Counted from the first letter of the stretch, positions 7,742 through 16,288 are shown. The stretch: DNA of 64,000 nucleotides from Falsiroseomonas sp046052145 (GCA_046052145.1 JBJOMW010000017.1:4271-68270); one strand, 5' to 3'. Made by a program: numbers and translations. The notes: a model not told the origin generated them from the sequence alone.

Positions 7742-9937
7742 TCAGGGCGCCTGCGGGGCCAGGGGCAGCGGCTCTGTACGGCCCGGCAAGGGCGGCGGTG
7801 GGACCCAAGGGCGGTCCCCCCGCGCGACCCGGTCGGAGAGCACCTCCACCCCCGATGCCCCCAGCCAGATGGCCTGCGCGCCAGATCGCCAGACGGTGAA
7901 GCGGTCCACGGACGCTGCGGTTGGGCAGCGCGGGCGGATCGGCTCGGCCGAGACCAGCAGCGCGGCTTCGGCACAGGCCGCCCGCACCGCCTCCGGCGCC
8001 GGCGGGTCGGGGAAGCGCTGGCCGCGCGGCGCCGGCGCGGAGCGCAGCAGCACGGCCATGGGCGCATCTGGAGAGGGGCGGAAGCGACAGGCGGCACGGT
8101 CGCAGGCAATCGCCCCGCCCGCCGCCTCGCCCTCGGCCGGGAGTGCCCGCGCCTCCGCCGCGCCCAACTGGCGTAGCAGCGCCGCGCGGGCGAAGGCGGT
8201 CGCGCCAGGTTGCTCCTGCAGGAAGACGCCCTGCCCCGTCCGCAGCGCGATCAGCCTGCCATCGGCGGAGACCAGCATATCGGGCGGCGAGGCCGCCAAC
8301 CCCGCGGCCAGCGCGGCTGCCATCACCGGCACGCCCGCGAGCCGCACCGGCCCGCGCCAGAGCGCCAGCCAGCAGAAGCCGAAGGTGGCGACGAGCAGCG
8401 CCCAGCCCGGCAAGGGGTCCAGCAGCGGCGAGGCCTCCGGCCAGGCCGCCACCAGCCGGGCCGTGCCGAGGATACCCTCGACCCCCACCCCCATCGCCCA
8501 GAGCGCCGGCGCCTCCAACCCAAGCGGCATCAGCACCAGCGCGACCATCCCCGCGGGCATCACCAAAACCGAGGTCAGCGGCACCGCGACGGCATTCGCC
8601 ACCACCCCATAGACCTGCAGCCGGCCGAAATGGTGGAGGCCGTAAGGGGCCGTCGCGAGCGCAGCGAGCGCCGAGGTCAGAACCAGCCCACAGCCCCAGA
8701 CCAGCGCGCGCCGCCGCCATCCCCCCCGCGGGACCAGCCCCGCCAGCCGCCCGCGCAGCGCCTCATACCCCGCGGCGAGTGCCAGCACCGCGGCGAAGGA
8801 CATCTGGAAGGAGGGGCCGAGCAATTCCGCCGGTGCCGCCAGCAGCACCACGGCCGCCGCCACCGCTAGCGTGCGCACCGTCAGCGCCCGCCGCCCGGCC
8901 AGCAGCCCGAGCGTGACCAGCGCGGCCATGACCAGGCAGCGCTGCATCGGCACCTGCGCCCCCGTCAGCAGCATGTACCCCGCCCCCGCCGCCAGCGCGC
9001 CCAAAGCCGCGCAGGCTTTGCCGGGCACGCGCAGCGCCACCCAGGGCACCAGCGCCAACGCCAGGCGCAGCACCGCGAAGACCGCGCCCATGACGATCGC
9101 CATGTGCAGCCCCGAGACGGAGAGCAGATGCGCCAGCCCCGAATCCCGCATCGCCGCGATCTCGGCCGGCGGGATCGCAGCCTGGGACCCGGTGAGCAGC
9201 GCCGCGGCCACCGCCCCCGCCGCGCCCGGGATCGCCGCCTGCACCCGCGCCTCCAGCCCGAGCCGCAGCCCCGCAAAGCCCGGCAGCACCTCTGCACCCG
9301 GGATCAGCGTGACCGGCCCGAGCGCCGTGCCGGACGCGCCGAGGCCCGAGAAAAAGGCGGCCCGCTGGAAGTCCCACGCACCTGGGGCGATTGGCGCGCC
9401 GGGCGTGCGGAGTTGGGCCCGCAGGCTCAGCGTATCGCCGGGCGCCGGCCGCGCCGGATCATCGGCGCGCAGCCGGATGCGGAGGCTCCGCGGTAGCGGC
9501 GCGCCGCCATTCACCTGCGCATCGCCGAGCGTGACGCGCCGCCCCTCCGGCAGCAGCGTCACCTCCGTCACCGTACCCGTGACCGCAACCGCGACCCGCG
9601 GCAGGTCGAGCGGCGGCGGCATCCGCGCCGCATGCCAGGCGGCAATGCCGAAACCCAGCAGCCCCGCCGCCAGCAACCCAAGCACCCAACCCGCGACGCG
9701 CGCCCGCCGCGCCACCAAGGCGCCAAGCACCGCCAGCGGCAGCGCCGCCCAGAGCGCGCTGAGCCCGGGCTCCGCCGGCTGCGCGAAATAGACCAGGATC
9801 CCCGCCCCCAGCGCCACCGCCAGCCAGGGCGCGAAGCGGCCATGCTGGCGCGCCAGCGCCGCCTCGACCCCGGCCCGCATCCGGGTCGTGAGGAGCAGCC
9901 GCTCGGACGGGGCCAGAACCAGGCTCACACAACCCAT
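7742..9937 (-). CDS. comEC: ComEC/Rec2-family DNA-uptake channel protein
   Basis: This 731-residue polytopic inner-membrane protein has an N-terminal DUF4131-like region. The competence domain follows (SGLAHLLSVSGLHMAIVMG near residue 265, then many hydrophobic segments). A C-terminal region of about 190 residues sits where other ComEC proteins carry a metallo-beta-lactamase-like domain, but no HxHxDH motif is visible. Family members translocate single-stranded DNA during transformation. It converges with lexA and is divergent from gltX, a common alphaproteobacterial order. No other competence genes are in view. Confidence 0.88.
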   Translation of the reverse strand: MGCVSLVLAPSERLLLTTRMRAGVEAALARQHGRFAPWLAVALGAGILVYFAQPAEPGLSALWAALPLAVLGALVARRARVAGWVLGLLAAGLLGFGIAAWHAARMPPPLDLPRVAVAVTGTVTEVTLLPEGRRVTLGDAQVNGGAPLPRSLRIRLRADDPARPAPGDTLSLRAQLRTPGAPIAPGAWDFQRAAFFSGLGASGTALGPVTLIPGAEVLPGFAGLRLGLEARVQAAIPGAAGAVAAALLTGSQAAIPPAEIAAMRDSGLAHLLSVSGLHMAIVMGAVFAVLRLALALVPWVALRVPGKACAALGALAAGAGYMLLTGAQVPMQRCLVMAALVTLGLLAGRRALTVRTLAVAAAVVLLAAPAELLGPSFQMSFAAVLALAAGYEALRGRLAGLVPRGGWRRRALVWGCGLVLTSALAALATAPYGLHHFGRLQVYGVVANAVAVPLTSVLVMPAGMVALVLMPLGLEAPALWAMGVGVEGILGTARLVAAWPEASPLLDPLPGWALLVATFGFCWLALWRGPVRLAGVPVMAAALAAGLAASPPDMLVSADGRLIALRTGQGVFLQEQPGATAFARAALLRQLGAAEARALPAEGEAAGGAIACDRAACRFRPSPDAPMAVLLRSAPAPRGQRFPDPPAPEAVRAACAEAALLVSAEPIRPRCPTAASVDRFTVWRSGAQAIWLGASGVEVLSDRVARGDRPWVPPPPLPGRTEPLPLAPQAP

Positions 9938-10061
9938 AATCGTTTGGCGTAATTATCGATTCAACCTGATGGAGAAGCTTTCATGCGTGGGCGCCACGGC
10001 GGTTCAGCAAGCGGCGCAGGTGCTGTAAGGAGCGGCTTCGTCTCAGATGCCCGGAAGCCCC

Positions 10062-11468
10062 ATGTCGGTCCGCACCCGCTTCGCCCCCTCGCCCACCGGC
10101 TACCTCCATATCGGCGGCGCGCGCACGGCGCTGTTCAACTACCTCTTCGCCCGGCGCCATGGCGGCCAGTTCCTGCTGCGCATCGAGGACACGGACAAGC
10201 AGCGCTCGACGCCCGAGGCGGTGGCCCAGATCATCGAAAGCCTCGACTGGCTTGGCCTCTCGCCGGACGAGCCGCCGGTCTTCCAGTCGAAGCAGGAGGC
10301 GCGCCATGCCGAGATCGCGCGAGCGCTGCTGGCGATGGGCAAGGCCTATCTCGCCTACGACACGCCCGACGAACTGGCGGCCAAGCGCGCGGAAGCCGAG
10401 GCGCAGAAGCGGCCCTTCAAGTACGACGGCTCGCAGTGGATCGGCCTCGATCCCGCCAAGGCGCCCTCCGTCGCGCCGGCCATCCGCATCATCGCCCCGC
10501 GCCCAGGGGACGGGAATGGCGAGACGGTGGTGAAGGATCTGGTGCAAGGCGAGGTGCGCGTCGCGGCGAGCGAGCTGGACGACATGATCATCCTCCGCTC
10601 GGACGGCACGCCCACCTACCTGCATGCGGTGGTGGTGGACGACCACGACATGCAGATCACCCATGTCATCCGCGGCGACGACCACCTGACCAACACATTC
10701 CGGCAGTGCATGGTCTATGACGCCATGGGCTGGCGGCGCCCCCATTTCGCCCATGTGCCGCTGATCCACGGGGCCGATGGCGCGAAGCTGTCGAAGCGCC
10801 ACGGCGCGGTCGGCGCCATCGAGTTCCGCGACCAGGGCTTCCTGCCCGAGGCCGTTTGCAACTACCTGCTCCGCCTTGGCTGGGGGCATGGCGACACCGA
10901 GGTCATCTCCCGCGAAGACGTGACGAAGATCTTCGACATCGCCGATGTCGGCCGCGCCGCGGCGCGGATGGACTATGCCAAGCTCACGCATTTCAACGGC
11001 GTCTGGCTCCGCGCGGCCGATGACGAGCGCCTGACGCGCGAGGTGCTGGAGCGCTTCGCGAAGCGCGGCGTGCTGTTCGGCACCGATGGCGCGGTGCGGC
11101 TGCGCCAGCTGATGCCCGACCTCAAGGAACGCGCGAAGACGCTCGAGGAATTGGCGGGCGCGGCCCTGTTTGTCGTGCAGGACGGCACGCCCGCGATGGA
11201 GGCGAAGGCCGCCGCGCTGCTGACGCCCGAGGCCAAGCTCCTGCTGGCCGATCTCGCCCAGTTCCTCGGCGATGCGCCGTGGGAGCGGAAGGAGCTGGAA
11301 CAGTGGCTCCGCGATTATGCGGAGGTGAAGGGCGTGAAGATGGGGGCCGTTGCCCAGCCGCTCCGCGTCGCGCTGACGGGCAGCACCTCCTCCCCCCCCA
11401 TCGACGCAGTGCTCGCCGTGCTTGGCCGCAGCGAGGCTGTGACGCGCATCCTGTCCGCCGCGGGCTGA
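10062..11468 (+). CDS. gltX: Glutamyl-tRNA synthetase
   Basis: This class I synthetase charges tRNA-Glu, and possibly tRNA-Gln as a non-discriminating enzyme. The first signature HIGG is in FAPSPTGYLHIGGARTALF close to the N-terminus, and the second is KLSKRHG near residue 245. The length of about 468 residues is normal. An upstream in-frame ATG at 10047 exists; 10062 is preferred because GGAAG lies at ribosome-binding distance and MSVRTRFAPSPTG is the family start. The usual alphaproteobacterial neighbour gltA is not downstream. Confidence 0.95.
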   Translation: MSVRTRFAPSPTGYLHIGGARTALFNYLFARRHGGQFLLRIEDTDKQRSTPEAVAQIIESLDWLGLSPDEPPVFQSKQEARHAEIARALLAMGKAYLAYDTPDELAAKRAEAEAQKRPFKYDGSQWIGLDPAKAPSVAPAIRIIAPRPGDGNGETVVKDLVQGEVRVAASELDDMIILRSDGTPTYLHAVVVDDHDMQITHVIRGDDHLTNTFRQCMVYDAMGWRRPHFAHVPLIHGADGAKLSKRHGAVGAIEFRDQGFLPEAVCNYLLRLGWGHGDTEVISREDVTKIFDIADVGRAAARMDYAKLTHFNGVWLRAADDERLTREVLERFAKRGVLFGTDGAVRLRQLMPDLKERAKTLEELAGAALFVVQDGTPAMEAKAAALLTPEAKLLLADLAQFLGDAPWERKELEQWLRDYAEVKGVKMGAVAQPLRVALTGSTSSPPIDAVLAVLGRSEAVTRILSAAG

Positions 11469-11807
11469 CCCCGCGGCGGCACCTGCCGCGACCAAGCTGA
11501 ACGCCGGCTACCGCCGGCTGAGCGCCGCGGGCCGGTCCCCGGCTGTAGCGCGGCGCTGCCAGACCGGCAGCGCATGGGTAATTATCTTGTAATTTTCGAT
11601 CACCAAAACTACCAATGTGTGAACTGAACTCTTCTTGTTGGTGGCGGCTGCGGGAGCGATTTCGATCCTGGGTTGACTACCGAGATTCCCATTTTCTGCC
11701 TCTGCGCGTGCAGCGGAGCGCAGGGGGCAGCCTCGGGACCTTTCCCGTTGGGGCCAGCGTGGGGACGAAGGGATGACAGGTATGTTCGTGGTAACCGGTA
11801 CGGCGCG
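11469..11807. other. 339-nt intergenic region between gltX and the response regulator
   Basis: No gene is supported here. The first ~100 bases are GC-rich with inverted repeats, including the hairpin at 11553-11573. A markedly AT-richer stretch at 11575-11660 follows, with GTAATTATC (11578-11586) and GTAATTTTCGAT (11589-11600). This is probably the promoter region of the response-regulator gene; I cannot assign confident -35/-10 boxes. Confidence 0.6.
11553..11573. terminator. Hairpin downstream of gltX
   Basis: A perfect 8-bp stem GCGCTGCC/GGCAGCGC with a 5-nt loop lies 85 bases after the gltX stop. An A+T-rich sequence follows but no clean T-run, so termination here is plausible but not certain. 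Confidence 0.45.
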
Positions 11808-12557
11808 ATGACGCGGGACGACGGCGGATCACCACACATCCTGCTGCTGGATGATGACGCCGATTACTGCGCGCAGCTCTCCAGCTACCTCGAGGCCTAT
11901 GGCTTCAGCGTCACCACCGCCCAGACCCGCAGCGGCTTCAACGCGCAGTTGGCCGAGGCAGAGCCGGACCTCATCATCCTCGACCAGAGGTTGGGCGACA
12001 CGACCGCGACCGATGTGCTGCGCGCCCTGCGCACGCGCCATGACACGCCCTGCATCGTCATCAGCGGCGCCGCCGACCCCTTCGAGCGCGTCGTCAACCT
12101 GGAACTCGGCGCGGATGACGAGGTGGGGAAGTCGATCGCGCCGCGCGAGCTTCTGGCACGCATCCGGGCACTCCTGCGCCGTGCGCGGGTCCTGGAACAC
12201 GGAAGGCCCGCGGCCGCCACGGAACCCGAGCCGTCCGGCGGCGGCTGGCTGTTCTCGCTCGAGCGGCGCGAATTGTGGCGCACCGATGGGCGAACCTGCC
12301 CGCTGACCACGGCAGAGTTCGAGGTACTGCGAATTCTGGTGGAACGGCGCGGCCAGCCTGTCACTCGGCAGGAACTTATGCTGGCTGTCTTCCGCCGCCC
12401 CTGGAAAGCGGATGACCGCGCCGTGGATACGGTGGTGCGCAAGCTGCGGCGCAAGATCTCCGGCGACCATGGCGATGGCGGCATCAAGACGGTCCGGCCG
12501 ACCGGCTACATCTTCGTCGGCTTTCCGAATACCGGGTCGTCGGACCGGCTCTCGTAA
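11808..12557 (+). CDS. Orphan OmpR/PhoB-family response regulator
   Basis: This is a 250-residue (start included) two-domain regulator. The receiver domain starts HILLLDDDADYC, with acidic-pocket aspartates, phospho-acceptor Asp59 (LIILDQRLG), Ser86 (VISGAAD) and Lys108. The residues around Lys108 read GADDEVGKSI: the usual aromatic is Glu and the cis-proline after the lysine is Ser. A C-terminal winged helix (LTTAEFEVLRILVERRGQPVTR; VDTVVRKLRRKI; VRPTGYIFV) binds DNA. No histidine kinase is adjacent, so the signal and targets are unknown. The start at 11808 is chosen because upstream residues do not fit the fold. Confidence 0.88.
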   Translation: MTRDDGGSPHILLLDDDADYCAQLSSYLEAYGFSVTTAQTRSGFNAQLAEAEPDLIILDQRLGDTTATDVLRALRTRHDTPCIVISGAADPFERVVNLELGADDEVGKSIAPRELLARIRALLRRARVLEHGRPAAATEPEPSGGGWLFSLERRELWRTDGRTCPLTTAEFEVLRILVERRGQPVTRQELMLAVFRRPWKADDRAVDTVVRKLRRKISGDHGDGGIKTVRPTGYIFVGFPNTGSSDRLS

Positions 12558-12575
12558 GGCCGGGGTCGCCCAGAC

Positions 12576-12599
12576 CCTCCCCCGCCGAGGCGGGGGAGG
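12576..12599. terminator. Bidirectional hairpin between convergent genes
   Basis: A perfect 11-bp inverted repeat CCTCCCCCGCC/GGCGGGGGAGG with a 2-nt GA centre (in practice a 10-bp stem with a 4-nt loop) lies between the convergent response regulator and gloA. It has no T-run. It could serve both strands or be a copy of a dispersed intergenic palindrome. Confidence 0.6.
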
Positions 12600-12606
12600 C
12601 ATGGGC

Positions 12607-13005
12607 TCACGACATCCGTTCGATCAGCTCGATCTTGTAGCCGTCCGGATCCTCGACGAAGGCGATGATCGTGGTGCCGAACTTCACGGGCCCGGCCTCC
12701 CGCGTCACCTTGCCGCCGCCGGCGCGCACCGCCTCGCAGGCGGCCTTCACATCCGGGACGCCGACCGCGAGATGGCCGAAGGCGGTGCCGATCTCGTAGG
12801 TCTCGACGCCGTAATTGTAGGTCAGCTCGATCTCCGCCTGGCCTTCCTTGTTGCCCTCGCCATAGCCGAGGAAGACCAGCGTGTACTTCCCATCCGGCAC
12901 GTCGCGCCGGCGCAGCTCCTTCATACCCAGCAGCTGCGTGTAGAAGGCCACGCTCCGATCCAGGTTACCGACCCGGAGCATGGTGTGCAGGAACCTGCCG
13001 GTCAT
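12607..13005 (-). CDS. gloA: Lactoylglutathione lyase (glyoxalase I)
   Basis: This 132-residue VOC-fold metalloenzyme converts the methylglyoxal-glutathione hemithioacetal to S-lactoylglutathione. Signatures are FLHTMLRVGNLDRSVAFY (metal-ligand His7), EIELTYNYG, FGHLAVGV and the final metal-ligand Glu in YKIELIE. Length and order fit a single-domain GloA. Its ATG overlaps the lpxI stop by four bases (ATGA), so it is translationally coupled as the last gene of the envelope operon. Confidence 0.94.
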   Translation of the reverse strand: MTGRFLHTMLRVGNLDRSVAFYTQLLGMKELRRRDVPDGKYTLVFLGYGEGNKEGQAEIELTYNYGVETYEIGTAFGHLAVGVPDVKAACEAVRAGGGKVTREAGPVKFGTTIIAFVEDPDGYKIELIERMS

Positions 13006-13877
13006 CGCGTCTCTCCTTGTGCCGTCACAAAATGATCGGGGCGGATCGCGATCAGGAACAGCCCCGCCGCCTCTGCCGCCGCCAGCGTCTCTGACCGGTC
13101 CACCACCAGCGTACCGGCCTGGCCAGAGCGCGCCTCGATGGCGATGCCGGCCAAGCCAGCCGCGGCCGCGCCACGAACGGTCTCCGGGCCGATCGTCGGC
13201 AGGTCGGCCCGAATTTCCTGCTGCGGCTTCACCAGCTTCACCAGCACGCCGCCCGCGCCATCCCGGCGCAACCCGGCGCAGCGCGCGAGCAGCGCATCGG
13301 TTCCCTCGATCGCCTCGACACCGAGCACGAGCCCCTGCTGCACGACGCAGCCCTGCCCCACATCGGCCGCCCCGAGCGCCCGCGCCACCGCGATGCCACG
13401 GGCGATGTCGGCGCGCGCCTCCGCATCCGGCGTCCGCGCGGTGAGCGGCCCTTCCGGCACCAGCAGCTCCCCCAGCAGGTCCTGCGGGCCGAGCGGCCGG
13501 AAGCCTTCCTCACGCAGCACGCGCAGCACGGCCGACAGCAGCCCGTCATCGCCGCCGAAGATCGCCCGCCGCCCGAGCTTCGCGACCAGCCGGACCCCCT
13601 CCGCGTCGAAACGGAAGGACAGCAGAGAGGGCCGCGCGACGCGCCCGGCCATCACCAGGTCGCGCACGCCATAGCCCCGCAGCACCTCCAGCATGCGTCC
13701 GATGCGCCCGAGCGGCACGACCTCATGCGGGAAGCGCGCGTAATGGGCGGGCTCAGCGAAGCCCTCGATCAGGATGCAGATGACCGGGCGGCCCGCCTTG
13801 GTCGCAGCATCGGCCAGGCGGAGCGGCATCGTGCCGCCGCCCGCGATCAACCCGAGCGGCTCGGCCGGGGCCGACAT
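13002..13877 (-). CDS. lpxI: UDP-2,3-diacylglucosamine pyrophosphatase LpxI
   Basis: This 291-residue DUF1009/LpxI enzyme hydrolyses UDP-2,3-diacylglucosamine to lipid X, replacing LpxH in Alphaproteobacteria. Signatures are LGLIAGGGTMPLRLADAA at the N-terminus, PLGRIGRMLEVLR, VMAGRVARPSL, FGGDDGLLSAVLR and the C-terminal LVKLVKPQQEIRADLPTIG. It abuts lpxA without a gap and overlaps gloA by four bases. lpxB, which normally comes next in this cluster, is missing here. Confidence 0.95.
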   Translation of the reverse strand: MSAPAEPLGLIAGGGTMPLRLADAATKAGRPVICILIEGFAEPAHYARFPHEVVPLGRIGRMLEVLRGYGVRDLVMAGRVARPSLLSFRFDAEGVRLVAKLGRRAIFGGDDGLLSAVLRVLREEGFRPLGPQDLLGELLVPEGPLTARTPDAEARADIARGIAVARALGAADVGQGCVVQQGLVLGVEAIEGTDALLARCAGLRRDGAGGVLVKLVKPQQEIRADLPTIGPETVRGAAAAGLAGIAIEARSGQAGTLVVDRSETLAAAEAAGLFLIAIRPDHFVTAQGETR

Positions 13878-14726
13878 TCAGGCGGCGTCCTGGTCCTCGT
13901 CCTCGGCCGCGCGGCCGAAGGGGCACAAGCCGTGCCGCCCGCGCTCCCGCGCGAAGGCCAGCAACTCGGCCACAAGGGCATTGCCTGGATGGGCGGCGGC
14001 GATGGCCTCGATCTGCTCCTCGGGGCGGCCGCCGCGATAGAGGTCATGGACGGCGCGCGCCAGCACCATCACCCCTTCCTTGCTGAGCCCGGCCCGACGG
14101 CGCAGCGCGATGGTGTTGAGCCCGTGCAGCTTCGCGCGATAGCCCTTGGCGCGGCCGAAGGGCAGCACGTTGCGCTCCACCCCCGACATGCCCGCGACCA
14201 GCGCCATGCGGCCGATGCGCACGAATTGCTGCACGGCCGCGCCGCCCTGGATGACGGCGAAATCGCCGATCTCGACATGGCCGGCCAGCATCACGTTGTT
14301 GACCAGGATCACCCCGTCGCCGAGCTGGCAGTCATGCCCGACATGGGCGACGCACATGATCAGGCAATCGGCGCCGATGCGCGTGATGCCGCCGCCGCTG
14401 ACGCTGCCGCGATGGATCGTCGCATGTTCGCGCACGACGGTGCGCGGGCCGATGACGACACGCGTGGGCTCGCCCTTGTAGCGCAGATCCTGCGGCGGCA
14501 GGCCGATGGTGGCAAAGGGGAAGACGCGCACCCCGGCGCCGAGATGCAGATGCCCGTCCAGCACGACATGCGCGTCGAGCACGACGCCTTCGTCGAGCAC
14601 GCAATCGGGGCCGACGATGCAGCCCGGCCCGATCCGGCAACCGGCGGCGATGCGCGCGCCGGGCGCGACGATGGCGCCGGGGGCAATGATGGCGGCGGGG
14701 GAGACCCCCTGGAGCGACTGGTCCAA
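13878..14726 (-). CDS. lpxA: UDP-N-acetylglucosamine acyltransferase
   Basis: This 282-residue left-handed beta-helix acyltransferase performs the first committed step of lipid A synthesis, the transfer of 3-hydroxyacyl from ACP. Hexapeptide repeats run from the start (IIAPGAIVAPGARIAAGCRIGPG). The catalytic histidine lies in VAHVGHDCQLGD. GRAKGYRAKLHGLNTIALRR is the LpxA C-terminal block. It is slightly longer than the E. coli enzyme because of an acidic tail (AAEDEDQDAA). Seven bases separate it from fabZ. Confidence 0.96.
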   Translation of the reverse strand: MDQSLQGVSPAAIIAPGAIVAPGARIAAGCRIGPGCIVGPDCVLDEGVVLDAHVVLDGHLHLGAGVRVFPFATIGLPPQDLRYKGEPTRVVIGPRTVVREHATIHRGSVSGGGITRIGADCLIMCVAHVGHDCQLGDGVILVNNVMLAGHVEIGDFAVIQGGAAVQQFVRIGRMALVAGMSGVERNVLPFGRAKGYRAKLHGLNTIALRRRAGLSKEGVMVLARAVHDLYRGGRPEEQIEAIAAAHPGNALVAELLAFARERGRHGLCPFGRAAEDEDQDAA

Positions 14727-14733
14727 AGGGGCG

Positions 14734-15219
14734 CTACTTGTCGAGGATCATCGCGGAATAGGTGGCCTCGGCGACCACCTTGCCGTCGACCTTGGCCTCG
14801 GCGCTGAACTTCCAGATCGAGCCGCGCTGCTTTTCCTTCACCACATGGATGCGCAGCTGGTCGCCGGGCACCACGGGCTTGCGGAACTTCGCGCCCTCGA
14901 CCGTCATGAAATACACAAGCTTGCCGGCGGCGGAGGGGCCGAGCGTCTCCACCACCAGCACCGCCGCGGTCTGCGCCATGCTTTCGATGATGAGAACGCC
15001 GGGGAAGACCGGATGGGTCGGGAAATGGCCCTGGAAGAAGTTCTCGTTGATCGTGACGTTCTTGATGCCGGTGGCAGAGTGGTTCGTGCGGATGTCCACG
15101 ACCCGGTCCACCAGCAGGAAGGGGTAGCGGTGCGGGATCGCCTGCATGATGCGGGCGATGTCGCAGGCGCCGAGCGCGGCGTTTTCCGTGGCCGTGGCGC
15201 TGTCGGCGTTGGCGTCCAT
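14734..15219 (-). CDS. fabZ: 3-hydroxyacyl-ACP dehydratase FabZ
   Basis: This 161-residue hot-dog-fold enzyme dehydrates 3-hydroxyacyl-ACP in fatty acid elongation and balances supply against LpxA and LpxD. HRYPFLLVDRV carries the catalytic His, and GHFPTHPVFPGVLIIESMAQ carries the catalytic Glu. The ATG at 15219 is chosen for the strong purine-rich GAGGGGGA just upstream; an in-frame ATG at 15264 would overlap lpxD. The first ~25 residues form an Ala-rich extension. Confidence 0.95.
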   Translation of the reverse strand: MDANADSATATENAALGACDIARIMQAIPHRYPFLLVDRVVDIRTNHSATGIKNVTINENFFQGHFPTHPVFPGVLIIESMAQTAAVLVVETLGPSAAGKLVYFMTVEGAKFRKPVVPGDQLRIHVVKEKQRGSIWKFSAEAKVDGKVVAEATYSAMILDK

Positions 15220-15250
15220 CGTTGTCCCCCTCGTCACCCCGGGCCCTTCA

Positions 15251-16288
15251 TCACCCCCGGTCATCACTGCGTCCAGGCTTCTGGCCCATGCGCCGCAGCG
15301 CGGCGAAGGCGCGCAGAGTCTCGCGCGCCGGCCAGGCCGGGCTGCCGACAAAATCGGCGCCGGCCGGCACGTCACCCATGACGCCAGCCTGCGCGCCAAC
15401 CCGCGCGCGATCGCCGATGGTCAGGTGACCCGTAACACCGGCCTGCCCGCCGAGCTGCACGCCGTCACCGAGCGTCGCCGAGCCGGAAATGCCGACCTGC
15501 GCCACCACGACGCAACCACGACCGGTGCGGACGTTGTGGCCGATCTGCACCAGGTTGTCGAGGCGCGTGCCCGCGCCGAGCACGGTGTCGGCCTGGCTGC
15601 CGCGATCGATGCAGCTATTCGCGCCGACCTCGACGAAATCGCCAAGGATGACGCGGCCAAGCTGCGGCATGGTCTCAAAGCGACCCTCGGGCGTCACGGC
15701 AAAGCCGAAGCCTTCCTGGCCGATACGCGCACCCGGATGCAGCACGACGGCGCGGCCGGCGATGCAATGGCTGAGCGTGGCATGGGCGCCGATGCGGCAG
15801 CCCTCGCCGAGCACCACGCCCTCCCCCACCACCGCATGCGGGCCGATCACCGAGCCCGCGCCGATCTCGGCGCCCGCCCCGATCACGGCGAAGGGCCCGA
15901 CCTCGCAGCCCGCGCCGAGGCGTGCGCTTTGGTCCACGGCGGCGCTGGGATGGATACCGGGCCGCGGCGCCGGCCGGGGATGCAGCCGCGCGGCGATGCG
16001 CGCGAAGCCCAGATAGGGCGTGGGGGTTATGATTCCGGCGACGCCCTCCGGCAGCTTCGCGGCCAGCTCGACGGCCAGCACCACAGCGGCCGCGCCGGTC
16101 GTCGCAAGCTGGCTGGCATAGCGGCGGTTGTCGAGGAAGGAGACCTCCTCCGCCCCCGCGCCCGACAGCGGGCCGACACCGCGCACCACCCGCGCTGGGT
16201 CGCCGCGCAATTCGCCGCCGGCCAGTGCGGCGGCCTCCGCCAGCGTCAGCGGGGGACCAACCGGGTGGAAACGCGGATCCGCGGCCAC
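15251..16288 (-). CDS. lpxD: UDP-3-O-(3-hydroxyacyl)glucosamine N-acyltransferase
   Basis: This hexapeptide-repeat acyltransferase (about 345 residues) is the third lipid A enzyme. The N-terminal uridine-binding region includes VSFLDNRRYASQL. The beta-helix follows, with the catalytic His in VQIGHNVRTG. I chose a GTG start at 16288 because VAADPRFHPVGPPLTLAEAAALAGG matches the family start; an ATG at 16390 would add an Arg/Pro-rich extension read from inside skp. With the GTG, ten bases separate it from skp. Confidence 0.9.
   Translation of the reverse strand: MAADPRFHPVGPPLTLAEAAALAGGELRGDPARVVRGVGPLSGAGAEEVSFLDNRRYASQLATTGAAAVVLAVELAAKLPEGVAGIITPTPYLGFARIAARLHPRPAPRPGIHPSAAVDQSARLGAGCEVGPFAVIGAGAEIGAGSVIGPHAVVGEGVVLGEGCRIGAHATLSHCIAGRAVVLHPGARIGQEGFGFAVTPEGRFETMPQLGRVILGDFVEVGANSCIDRGSQADTVLGAGTRLDNLVQIGHNVRTGRGCVVVAQVGISGSATLGDGVQLGGQAGVTGHLTIGDRARVGAQAGVMGDVPAGADFVGSPAWPARETLRAFAALRRMGQKPGRSDDRG

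Noticed and set aside
11673..11807. 45-codon N-terminal extension of the response regulator
   Set aside because: It is Cys/Gly/Pro-rich and not part of the receiver fold; the ATG at 11808 directly precedes the conserved start.
15264..15399. N-terminal extension of FabZ reading back into lpxD
   Set aside because: It overlaps lpxD by many codons, while a strong ribosome-binding site precedes the ATG at 15219.
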